Shown: positions 1 through 12,000 of the stretch, piece after piece
Numbering within the stretch: position 1 is the stretch's first letter
Layout of the letters: every line of letters begins with the position of its first letter
Assembly: GCA_964606385.1 (NCBI GenBank)
Contig: CAZSFZ010000023.1
Coordinates: 1-34,472 of the forward strand
Direction of reading: 5' to 3'
Length of the DNA: 34,472 bases
Source: Aquincolibacterium sp964606385
GTDB lineage: Bacteria > Omnitrophota > Omnitrophia > Omnitrophales > Aquincolibacteriaceae
The notes under the pieces: model-generated
The model's input: only the letters and a program-made list of their open reading frames with translations
Databases searched by the model: none
Told to the model about the DNA's origin: nothing
Made by a program: the position numbers and the translations under genes

Positions 1-3000
1 TCAAAGCCCATCGCCGAAAGAATGCCGGACACCTGTCCACGGACCCATTCGTCGTCCACACTTTGAATGGAACCGGGGGCGGCCTGATCGCCGAACTGCC
101 TTGCCCACCGGTATCTGACGATGTCCATTAAAAGCACGGCTAACCTCAGGCTCTGAATATGTGAAGGCTCTTCCCTCAATCCTTGATAGATCTCGGCAAC
201 CTGGGAGAAAATAAATGAATCCTGTTCAGGAAGCCTTTCCATGACATTGAAGGCGCGAACGGTCTGGGTATGAAGCGGATAAAACCTGGAATGATCCAGA
301 AAACGGTAGAGGATCTCCTGAAAGCCGGGGATCAGGACGCTATTCAGCCGGAAACCGTTCAATCGGGACACCGCATAGCCCAACGGGGCGTCAAGCGCCA
401 TCAACTGAGAAAAGGATCGGTAAAGCGCCTCACGCTCGGGAGAAGGCCTCATCATCAGGCCTGCGAATGCTTCACGGTTCTGGCGGATCGATTTCTGAGT
501 TTCGGAGCCGATCCTCGGCAATTCGCCTTCCCCGAATTTTTCGGCCGTATATCTTAAAAAATCCATGATCCGGGCCGGCTGACGAATAAGAAGATCTCCC
601 GCCCCCTCCAGATCCAGAAAACGGTAAGTCCCGTAGGTCAGACCGTGCTCCATAAAAAAAATGGGGCCTTCAATCAATTGCTCATTCACTCCGAAAGAGG
701 TCCCCTCCAATCCGGCGGCTTCATACCTTTTTGCCTCCAGGACCTTTTGCGGAACGACCTCTTTGGCATAATGGGTCAGAATATGTGAAACCGTCCGGAA
801 CGCAACGGCCGCGTTCCTGTAATAAAGACGGTAGAATTCGCTCACCCACTGTTCCTTGGGGATCCCTTCTTGCCAGGGCTGGTTGCTGAACGCTCCGACG
901 AATAGAGGGGCAAGGGCGGGAGTCAATTTTCCCGTGTAATTCTTGTCAGGATCGGTCTTGGCCAAGCTCAACCAGACATCGCGGACCTGATTTAGAAATT
1001 CAAAAGCTGCCCGTATTTCCGCGTTATCCGCCAAAACGGTGATGTTTTTCCGGGAAAGGATCTCCAGTATTTTTTCAAGATCCGCCGCACTCATCGCATC
1101 TTCCGGGTCGAACGCGATCCCCTCCAGATCTTCCAGCATTACCTTCATGAACTCAAAGTCCCCGAAACTGCCGATACCCGAGATCACGTCCATGTCCGTC
1201 CGGTACATGACGTTCTCCAACCCGGCCATTTCATAACGCTCCTGGTACTGCTCGATGAAAAGAAGCGCTTTCTCTGCCCGCTTAACCCTCAGGGACACCA
1301 GCGCGTTGATCTTCTGATTGAAGTCGTCATCGGGTTTGGCTTCAGCCGCCTGCACTCCTTGGTCGAACAAAGCACGTAGACCGGAATCGACGGGAAGCCT
1401 CAAAAGAGTTTTAGCATGGTGGATCTGGGAGGAAGACATGCTCGCGGAAAGAGGCACGGTCACGCCCTCGCCGTTATACCGGTCATCCTGGTCCTGCAGG
1501 AATGAAAGGAACGCATCTGTTCCGGCGACTTCCCCGCAAAAACCGACCGCGACGCGCGCTTCGCCGGGGAGAACGTTCTGCGGGTCATCGTTGAATTCCT
1601 TGACCGTCCGGATGATCTTTTCATACTGTTTCAAATACAAGGGATAGAGTTTTTTGAGGAAGCGCGCGACCCAGGGATAATCGCGGCTCAGCTTGACCTT
1701 CATCCAGTCCGAAAGCAGACGGATCTCCATATCGTTCGTCCCGACGCTGACGAAACGGAAAAGTCTGGTTTGTGCCGCCGTACGGTATCCGAGAATCTCC
1801 TTCATGTGTTCCACGGCTTCGGGTGTTTCGATCATGGCTCCGTACTGGATATGCGTTTCCGCGGCACGAACCATCGCCGGTGCCTGACCCGCACCGATCG
1901 CATTCGCGGCATAACGGCGCGCATCGGGAAGTATCTCCTCAGACAGGTAGCGGGCATCCTCCGCGCCGTTCACATGCGGGAACATTAGACGTGTCACGGC
2001 CCGTTCGGAAGCCGGCAGATCACCCAGCCGCGCTTCGATCGCCATAAAGGCCGCGATCTGTCTTTTAAGGATCTCGGCCCCAAGCGGCTCACGGAAAAAA
2101 TCAAATCCAGGCTTATCCGAAAGCTGTAATTCTTTCAGGGCATCAAAAAGGTCCACATTTTTGTCGGGCCAAAGGTCGAACGCGCGCCAGGTGTTGGCCT
2201 TTCCTTTTAAAGAAGGATCTTTGGACTGCGCTTCGTAGCTCTGTTCCAAATGCTTTTGGAAACGTTCTGCTTCCCGGAGGAATTCCTCCTCGTTGCCGGC
2301 GGCCTTCGACCGGGCCATCCGGATCATAAAACCCTCGGCGACGGCATCGATCTCGGTCCGGGTGAGCCCCGTTCCATCAGCCCCGCTTTCACCGATCCCG
2401 GATGTTTCTCCGGGACTTACGTTGGCGTAAACGCCGATCCGTCCCGGGCGCAAGGAATTCTGTCGCTGCTGGGCCCGGTTGAGCATCGCCAACCGGCGGG
2501 TTTCCTGTTCGGCTTCCGCCACCTGGTCTGAAGTCGGCTCCAGATAGACCTTGGCCGCTCCTGTTTCGGGATCCACCGCGACCAGGATCTTCTCGCCGGG
2601 CTTGATCGCATCAAGCTGCTTGCGCTGCTTTTCATCATCAATAATGAGGATCAGGGGCGGGTTCGCGACCCCTTTAAGATAAACCACCCAATGCGTGGTA
2701 AAAGTCGCGGCATCCGTCACGATCGCCTTGATCCGGTGGCCGTGATTTTCCCAGAGATCTACCGCTTTTGACGCCCCCATGAAATCACGGACCACCAACA
2801 CGGTCCCTTCTTCCGAGTCGCCCCCCTCAAGCTCATAACTCGGCGAAGTCCTCCCGACCGCCTCCCGGATCGCGGCAAGAAGATCGTCCGCCACGCTGAT
2901 GATCTCATTAGCGACTTTTTTCATGGTGGGATCCGCCGACATCTTACGCCGGAACTGAAACACCGAATTCCCGGAAAAAAGCTGCTTGATCTCTTTGGCG

Positions 3001-6000
3001 CCGCCAAACATCACGTCATCGTAAAAGATCGCGTTAAAACCTTTTTGGGCATCACTCATTCTCTGGAGTGTTTTTTCACGGGCTTCGGGAGTCCCAAAAT
3101 AATAATCATGAACATTCCTCAAAAAATCCTCGACCATCATATTCACTATATCTTCGATCCCCCCGTCGGCGGAAGCCGCTTGCTTCATCTCTTTTCCGGC
3201 TTCTTCGAATCCTTGTTCGGTCCCGAGTTTCTGAAGGACCTTGGCGAACTTCTGCTGGGCAACCGCCTTTTCCTGGATCACGGCTTGAAAACGCTTCAGC
3301 TTACTGCTCATCACCTGTTCGGCCGAGGCAAGCTCCGCTTCAGGATCAATATCCGAACGTGAAAGCGTCAGGGCCGCGGCCCGCACCTGGTCCAGAAGCA
3401 GGTTCAACGGGTTCTGGCGCGAAGCATCGGTCTCCCGCCTCTCACGGATCTTGCGGATCAAAAGACCAAAAGGATCGGACATCCGGCTTCCCTCCGCGAA
3501 CGGCGGCACATCCTTGTCCGCCGATTCCAGGCTTTCTTGAATACGTTCCCAATCCTCCCGGATCTCCGCAGCAAACTGCTCCATCAGTTCCAACGCTTGT
3601 TCCTGTTCGACGCCTTTGGAAGCCTGACGGATACCTGCCTCCGCCCGGGATATCAATTCATCGAGCCGTTCAAGCACCTCCGAGGTTTCTTCGACTCTCA
3701 TATTCACCAGAGAGATACTCGGAAATAAAATTTCTTCCGTAAGCGAAGGAGAAAAAAAGCTCGCTTGACCCACGACCTGACCGGGACGCGTGGCTTGTCC
3801 TTCGGCATAGCGTGTCGACCGCGTCATAGGCGGCCGGGATCGCATCTCGGAGCGTAAAATAAGAAAGCCGGGTAAGGACGAGCCCGCGGTTAGAACGGGA
3901 TTCGCGATGAGAGAAGCTGAAAATTTCGCGAGATTGTCCGCGCGCATTTCCGCGCGTTTGACCCCGCTGACCGGCGCAACAACGAACAGATTCTCTTCCT
4001 GTTCTTCTTTGCCCATGTCCTCGATGGCTCGCAGAACGGTTCGAGGGATATCCGCTAAAAGCGTCCCCTCCTCAAAAGAGTCCTCTACCTTATAGACCAC
4101 CCCGAGGTCGCTTAAACCGAAACCGACTTTAAGCTCGCTGTCTTTGAATTCGAACTTTGGAACGATCACGTGGGACCGTCCGTTCCCAAAGATCGGGCGC
4201 TGCCCCACCTCGTCCTGGGCCATGAACGAAAAAAGCCGCTGATGATACGGGCCGTCGCTTTCCATCAAAGGTTTTTTCGCCATCGCGAGATGATCCGCCT
4301 TCAAATGGTCCCCGACCATGATGAGATGCGCCTGGGTAAGGTCTTTCCTCCCGAAATACTGCTGCATGTAGAGGTCGACGAGCTTTGCCGCGAACAATTT
4401 GCTCGCTTGGGGGATGTTCTTCGCCGGATCGTCCATGCTGAACGGGAAAAGCATTTCGACGGGCTCTTTGGCAGGATCTTTTTTGTCGCGCAGCCGGATA
4501 TAACGGTAGATCTGTCCTTCATGCATGATCCCCAACGAAAAGAAATCAAAATCATCCATCGTGATGCCGAGCCTTGAAAGCGGTTCTGAAACATTTTCAC
4601 GGAACGACTGGGAATTTTTGGCATGTTCTATCAGGATCTTTGAACGGTCCGCTTCGGAGATCTCGGCCAGCTTTTGGGCGCTGAACGTCACATCGTCCAC
4701 CAGGATCAATTTATCCGAGATCACTCCCGCCATGTGCCCGTTCGCCTGAAGGGATTCGAGGAAGGAAGGCATGAGGTACACTTTGGGACGGTATTTTGAA
4801 TCCCACAGCGTATCATCGAGATCAAAGATCGTGACAACGGAGTGATGGATGTCTTTCAGCCTGTCCGCGATCCGGCTGATATAAAAAGCCTCGAAGGGAT
4901 GGAAAGTCGGACTGGAAGGCAGCGTGGACAAAAAGGATTGCAAAACGGCCCGCGCGGTCCGGGCTTCGGAACGTTTGACCTGACCGGGGATCATGATCGG
5001 CTGGGTCTCGCTCTTCATGCGCGCGTTCTTTTCCGCGATCTTTGCGGTAAGCGAATCCACGCCCGCTTGATCCAACATGCCGATCGACAAAAGTTCCGCG
5101 ATGAATCGTTCCAATTGCGGGAATTTCTGCGGATGGATCTCCGCGACCGCCCCGCCGATCCATTCTTCGATAAGCCGGATCAAAATTATTCGTGCGATAC
5201 GGACATTCCCGTCTTCAAGCGCTTCGAAGACAGCCCTGAGGTCTTTTTCTGCGGTCAGGTAATCCAGGCTTTGGTTAAAAAGAAACGAGAGATGGGTCGC
5301 ACCCTCCGGAAATTCTCCGGTGACATAGACGCGGTCCTTGAAAGCCTGAGCGATTTCAGGGGCGGAACGTATTTCCGACCGAACGCCTTTTTGATCGCCT
5401 TGAGCCGTCGGTTGGGCGAGTATTTCATCGGTCACAATCGGAATACGCTGGGTCTCCCCCATCTTTTGCCATGCGAGAGCTTTTTCCTGTTGTTGTTCGA
5501 TAACCGGCTTTAACTCCTCAAGCCACTGGGCATCCAAAAGCCCCATGGCTGCCAAGCGGTCCGCTAGATCCGACAAGCGTTGAAAATACCGGGCCTCAAC
5601 GTATTTCCTTTCCGCGAACTCCCATATCAGATTCCGAGTGAGTTTTCGCGCCTCCGCGAGGTCCCCTTTCCTCAGCGCCGAAAGGATGCGCACCGGCACT
5701 CCATCCTGATCGTCCGGGCCGAGCATCTGCCCGGCACTCATAAAATGCCCAAGGACCGGCGCCGGATCTTGTCCGGGCATTTTAGACAGCGGAAGGAATT
5801 GCTCGATGATCGCCATCATCTTCGGATCGACCGGTGTCGTCTGGATCCCTTCCTGCGTCCGCATCTCGGAGCGGGAAGCGTCAGCATCAAGGTCGGTTTC
5901 CGGTTCCGGCTGGTCCCTGTTTTCAAAGAGAAAGGGCATTCCTTTCTTTGAATCCTGGTCAGCGTTATCCTCCGCATAGCTGTCTAGGATCAATTTAAAG

Positions 6001-9000
6001 ATCGCCCGTTGCGCCTCCAAATTCTGGAAAAGGACTTCATCGTAAGTCCCTTGGCGAAAATAAGTATTAAAGACATTCCGCACCTCAAGGTCCGGATCTT
6101 CACGCTGTTCACGAGTGACCGAGTTCTCCCTGACGATCTCCTTTTCCCCCGTCACTTTGTCACGGATAACCGCGAGTTCTTTCATTCGATCAAGGAATCG
6201 CTTGGGGTATTTTGCCACAAGTCTGTAATAGCGTACTTCGTACTTCTTACGCTGATTATCAATACGATGGGCGCGGTCCTCGGCCTGATAGCCTTCGATA
6301 AAACTCTGCGGAAGATCATCTTCAATCACGGCATCCGCAGCCGTGAGCGTCACACCCAAGGAACCGGTATTGTAAGTCGCGATCATGACCTTTGTGTCGG
6401 GATCGTTTTGAAAAAGAAGACGGTTATAATCCAGAGGAGTGATACGGCTCGCATCGGCATCACCTTTTGAGGCAGAGACCGGCTTCCCGTTCTTACCCAC
6501 AGCGAATTCATAGGGGTTCTTCTTTTTAAACCAGAGTGACTGGCCATCCGCATTGGTCAGATATCCTTCGGAATCGATCTGCCCATCACCCGTATCGCCA
6601 TAAAATGTCACGCCACCATAGGGCGCATAGCGCTTTTCATATTGCCGCACCTGCCCCCGATAGCGAGTAAAAATAAGGACCTTACCGCCCTGTTTCACAA
6701 CCTCTTCCTTCACAATCGCGTCCATTTGTTTGTGTTTGGGCGAATCCTCCTTGAGGCCGACATATCCGGGATCATTCATCAGCTGTCGCAGGGAATGTTG
6801 CTTTGAAAAATAATCGCTTTGGCGCTGACGCTGCTGGATCTCTGCGTCGTCAACGGTCCTTTGCCGGCCATTCTGCTCGGCGGACCACTGCCCCCAATCC
6901 GTGAAAAGGCGAAAAACCGACTCGGCCTGCGCATCGGTCAGTTCAAATCTTCCAAATTCGTCCGGCAACACATAAGTCTTGTGCGGCAGCCGGTTCTGCT
7001 GCTTCTCAAGCGGAATACCCCGGTCATATTCCTCAAACACATCGCTTTTTTCGATACGGATCACATATTCGCCCAGAAGAAAATGCAGAAGCCGATACGA
7101 CTCCGGATCATCAGCGTCAAAGACCTGTTTGAAAATAGCCGCGTCCTGATAAGCCGTGGCGGGATTCAGGTACGCCAGCACGGGACGAAGTTGCTCGGCT
7201 CTTGAAAACGGCGTCGCCGTAATGAGAAGCTTGAAAGCGCCCTTCAGGTCCTTGGCGCCCTGAGTCTGTTTGGTGTCCGTCTTGCCGATGAAATGCGCTT
7301 CATCCAGCACGATCATTTGAAGCGGATACTGATTCATCGTCCCAAAACGGTCGTGTGTTTTTTGCTGAAGGAATTGTAGCGGGACCACTTTCGGGGTTTT
7401 TCCGGCCTCTTCAATAGCTTTTACTTTCGCTGAAGAGCTCGACTGATTGGCCAGCACCAGGCCGGGGTCCTCAAAAAAACGCCCCTCCTGCTCCCCCCAG
7501 ACCCCGACCACAGGGTTCGGCGCCACGATTAAAGCGCCTTCTTCATGCTGGCGGATCAGCGAAAGTGCCACGAGCGTTTTCCCAAGCCCCTGCTCCATCG
7601 CAAGGATGACACCCGGATTCTGGATGGGATGCCCCTCAACCGCCGAACGCAACGCCTCATCACGCCGCTGGAGGATCTCGTAAATCGCGTATTTTTGATA
7701 AAAGAAAAGCCTCTGCGCGTCCTCGTTCGTACCGCTCTTAAACCCCGGAATCTTCAGTTTCGCTACAGCTTTGAATTTTTTCAGGACGGCTTGATAGAGG
7801 GTCTTGAGGAAGGGACTTTCCGCCTGGCGTACTCGTGTTTCGAGATAACGCATGCCCTCACCCTCGTCACGCATAAAATGCTTCAGAAGACTGACCTCCA
7901 TTTTTCGAGTTAAGTAACGCAATTGATGGGGATTTTTCTGGATCTTTTCCGCAACACCTTTTCTTAAAGCCAACAACCCGGCAAGGATTTCATCCGTATT
8001 CTTGGGTTTTGAGGTTTGCCGGACCCGCATGAGGATTGGCTCTCCGATAAGCTTTTTCTCGTCATGGACCCCAGTAAAGGAGACTTCCGTGGTCTTGCCC
8101 CGCTCAAACATGATGCGGGTCTTGAATGTCCCGTCCGGCGCGATGGGAACAAGCCGGACATAATCGCCCCGCTGAACAATGACATGAGAAAAATCCCGGT
8201 CAGCCCGTCCCTCAAGGACAAAGGTCATTTCTTGCGTCGTGCGAGGATAAGCGGCGAGGTTGACCTTCTTGGGCGATTTGACATAATCCGAACGGTCCGG
8301 CTGGCGCGTTTTCTCATGCAGTCCCTTGAAAGCATTTGCAACGATCTTCGCGATCACATCCGGCGGAATCCCCGTCGTAAGCATCAGCGCCGCAGACAAC
8401 AGCTCCGGCTGATCCGCGAATTCCGCGACAATATCCGCGATATTATATTTTTCTATGATCTCATCCGTTTGCTGGTCGGCTGCAAACTCTTCGAGACCGT
8501 TTTCCGTCACAACCCATTCCTTTTCCCCATTCTTTTTCCCAGCTTTGTGTCCTATGAATCGCAGACGCCATTCATCGCCCTGGTGGATCACAACCATTTC
8601 AATTCGGTCACACTTATGCCCAACCCCTGAACTGATTACATCAGAAGATTTTCGTCCATCGGGAAGTGGGAATGTTTCGGGAAGCGTTCCGTATCGCAGA
8701 TTAGCAACACTAAGAAATGAAGTGACATCCAGAACTTCCTTAAAATCATTGGCTCGGGAATAAAGCTGACTAAGCCTTTTGGTAATTTTTGCACGCTCGC
8801 CTTCTAGTCGCCGCTCACTCGCAGAAAGAGCCGGTTGCAGCCCCTTTTTCGTCACCACCCATTCCTTTTCATCCATCTTTCTCCCTTTTTCATACCCCAT
8901 GAACCGTAACCGCCATTCGCCATTCTCGCGGATCACGATCATCTCAACGCGGTCGCAATCTGCGCCGATACCCATTGGAACGCTACCCGATCTTTGGCCG

Positions 9001-12000
9001 CCAGGGAGCAGAAAAGTTTTTGGCAGTCTACCGAGCCTCAGCGTGCTTGAAGTCAGCAAGGAAGTAATATCCACGGTCTCTTTAAAATCACCGGTTCGTG
9101 AATAAAGCTGACTGAGCCGTTTGGTAATTTTTTTGCGCTCATCTAATAGTCGTTGTTCATCCGAAGAAAGGGCCGGTTGCAGTCCCTCCTTCGTCACCAC
9201 CCATTCCTTCTCCCCCTTCTTTTTCCCAGCTTGGTATCCTATAAATCGCAGGCGCCATTCTCCTCCTTTGTGGATCACAACCATGTTAAGCCGGTCGCAT
9301 ACGGTACCTGTTCCCGAAGAGACTTGATCGGCACTCTTGCCCGTCGGAAGTAAAAAGCTGGATGGTAATTTTCCTCCCTTGAAATCACTATTACTTAGCA
9401 GCGGCGTAATATCCACGGTCTCTTCAAAATCACCGGTTCGTGAATAAAGCTGACTAAGCCGTTTGGTAATTTTTTTGCGCTCATCTAATAGTCGTTGTTC
9501 ATCCGAAGAAAGGGCCGGTTGCAGTCCCTCCTTCGTCACCACCCATTCCTTCTCCCCCTTCTTTTTCCCAGCTTGGTATCCTATAAATCGCAGGCGCCAT
9601 TCTCCTCCTTTGTGGATCACAACCATGTTAAGCCGGTCGCAAACACCAACGCCAATAAAAATCCCGTTGGATCTTGCTCCGGCTGGAATTAGAAAGCTGT
9701 ATGGCAATCGTCCATTTTCCAGAGAAGATGGACTCAGCAACGGCGTAATATCCACGGTCTCTTCAAAATCACCGGTTCGGGAATAAAGCTGACTGAGCCG
9801 TTTGGTAATTTTTTCACGCTCGTCTAATAGTCGTTGTTCATCCGAAGAAAGGGCCGGCTGTAACCCCTCCTTCGTCACCACCCATTCCTTCTCCCCCTTC
9901 TTTTTCCCAGCTTGGTATCCTATAAATCGCAGGCGCCATTCTCCTCCTNNNNNNNNNNNNNNNNNNNNNNNNNNNNNNNNNNNNNNNNNNNNNNNNNNNN
10001 NNNNNNNNNNNNNNNNNNNNNNNNNNNNNNNNNNNNNNNNNNNNNNNNCCCCTTCTTTTTCCCAGCTTGGTATCCTATAAATCGCAGGCGCCATTCTCCT
10101 CCTCTGTGGGTCACAACCATTTCGACTCGGTCGCATTTCTCACCAATACCTATGTAAATATCCCTAGGCTGTGCTCCGCCCGGCAGCAAAAATCCCTTAG
10201 GAAATCTTCCTCTCTTCAAGTTGTTATCGGTTAACAATGGCGTAATATCCAAAAGCTTCTCAAAAGCGTCTCTACGAGAATAAAGCTTTAAAAGATTTTC
10301 CTGAGCTGCTCGCACCTCAGAGCGGACTTCGGGAGTGACACTGACGGGAGCCTGCGATGTTGCCATGCCAGCGAAATTGATGGAAATAGGCTGAACAGTT
10401 TCGGGAACGGCTGATCCAAGAGCGCGCAACTCGGCGCGGTCACCCAGGGTGGGCTCGGGCATGACGGAGGAATTCTGAGCCGTGAGGACTGGCAGATCAG
10501 ACTTGGACTCGAAGCGGACAGACGCCGCGTCTTGCGCGGATTCTGCGGTCACAACTTCGGAAAGCACGGGGTTTTCTTTGACGGTTTGCGCGACTCGTGC
10601 GGCGACCTGATCGGGCTTCAGCTGATATTTTTCCGCCAGGACGGGCGCTGCGGTCTCGATGATTTGTTTAAAAATGAGCGCTTCCTGCTTGGTGAGGAAC
10701 GGATTTTTGACCTTGAAATAAGCGGTCAGGTCGGCGTTTTCGCCCGACATGACTTTCTCATACATTTCGCCGTGGTCGGTCTTCGTGATCCGCGGTGAAA
10801 AAACGGCATAACCGATGTTCTTCACTCGCAGCCGCTCTTCCACACCCGGCGTATGAAATCCGCCGCTATAGAGAGCGAGAAGCCGGGAAACGGCAAATCC
10901 TTTCCGTTGATCGTTCCCCGAGTAACGTTCCCCGCGCGTAAGCGTCAAGAGGTTCGAGACAAGCGCTTCATCGCGCTCCAGGGACACCCTGTAAAAGTGA
11001 TAAGCCTGATCGATAAAACCCGCGAGGTCTTTTGAACCCGAGGCAAAAGATCTCAGGGCCTCCTGTTCCGAGAGGGCCTTGTCATATTCCGCGCGGCTGA
11101 GTTCCAGCCGGAGCATCTTCTCAAGAAGATCGAAGCCGTTCAGCTTCCGGACCATCGCCTTCTCTTCTTCCGTACGGGCAAGTTTTTGGATCAACGCCTC
11201 TTCCAGCGCGTCCATCTCCGAAAGGAGTTCGGTCACGTTGATCTCAGCCTGAAAGGTCACAAGCTTCCAGCTCTGCCAGAAGGCCTCCTGACCGGCGAAT
11301 GAAAGTTGATGCTTCTTGGCAAAACGGAATAAACCTTCGAGCATTTTCCGGGGATAAAGCGAACGATCCATAGAAATCGCGGGAGAACCGCCTTCACCTT
11401 TGATAAATCCCTTGTCCTGAGCGAACGCTGTCAACGCCTCTGCAAACTCCTTTTCCTCTTTACCTTGAGCGGATGCTTTAACACTCGCGACCGCTTTCTC
11501 CCACTCGCTCTTCGCCTTTTCCGGGTCAAAGCTCTTGCGAACCTCATCGATCCTGATAAGACGCATCAGGCTCGGAAAACGCAGCTGCTCGATCGGGTCC
11601 TTGAGATCGATCTCGAGCATCTTCGTGGCCTGTTTTTCGAGATAGCGAACATAGGCCTGAAGGTCAGCATCGGCTTGTGTGGCCGCGCCGAAACGCCCCT
11701 CCTTGCGGCGGCTGCGTTCTTTCAGAAAATCACGAAGCTCCCCGTTCAGTTTTTGCGAGCTTTCTTTTTCAAGCTGGGTCCGGACGGGATTGAGAAGCGT
11801 CTGAACCTCATCCCTCTTGAACAAAAGATCGCGAAAGGTACGGAGGTTGTCGCGGTACAGTTTGGCGTCTTCAACGCCGGAGACTACCACTTCGGGGAAC
11901 GCTGAACGTGTAACGTCGAACGATTTCACTTCCCGTTTCCCATTTCCCGTTTCCCGATGCTGTCCCAAAAGAAACTGTTCCGCGCCGTTCAGCTCGCCCT

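Noticed and set aside
4842..5513. A 223-codon plus-strand open frame
   Set aside because: It is antisense to the giant gene, has no domain or ribosome site, and its composition fits a shadow of GC-rich codons.
8435..10291. CRISPR array
   Set aside because: Units are ~342 bp, in one coding frame, with no short direct repeat and spacer pattern and no cas genes.
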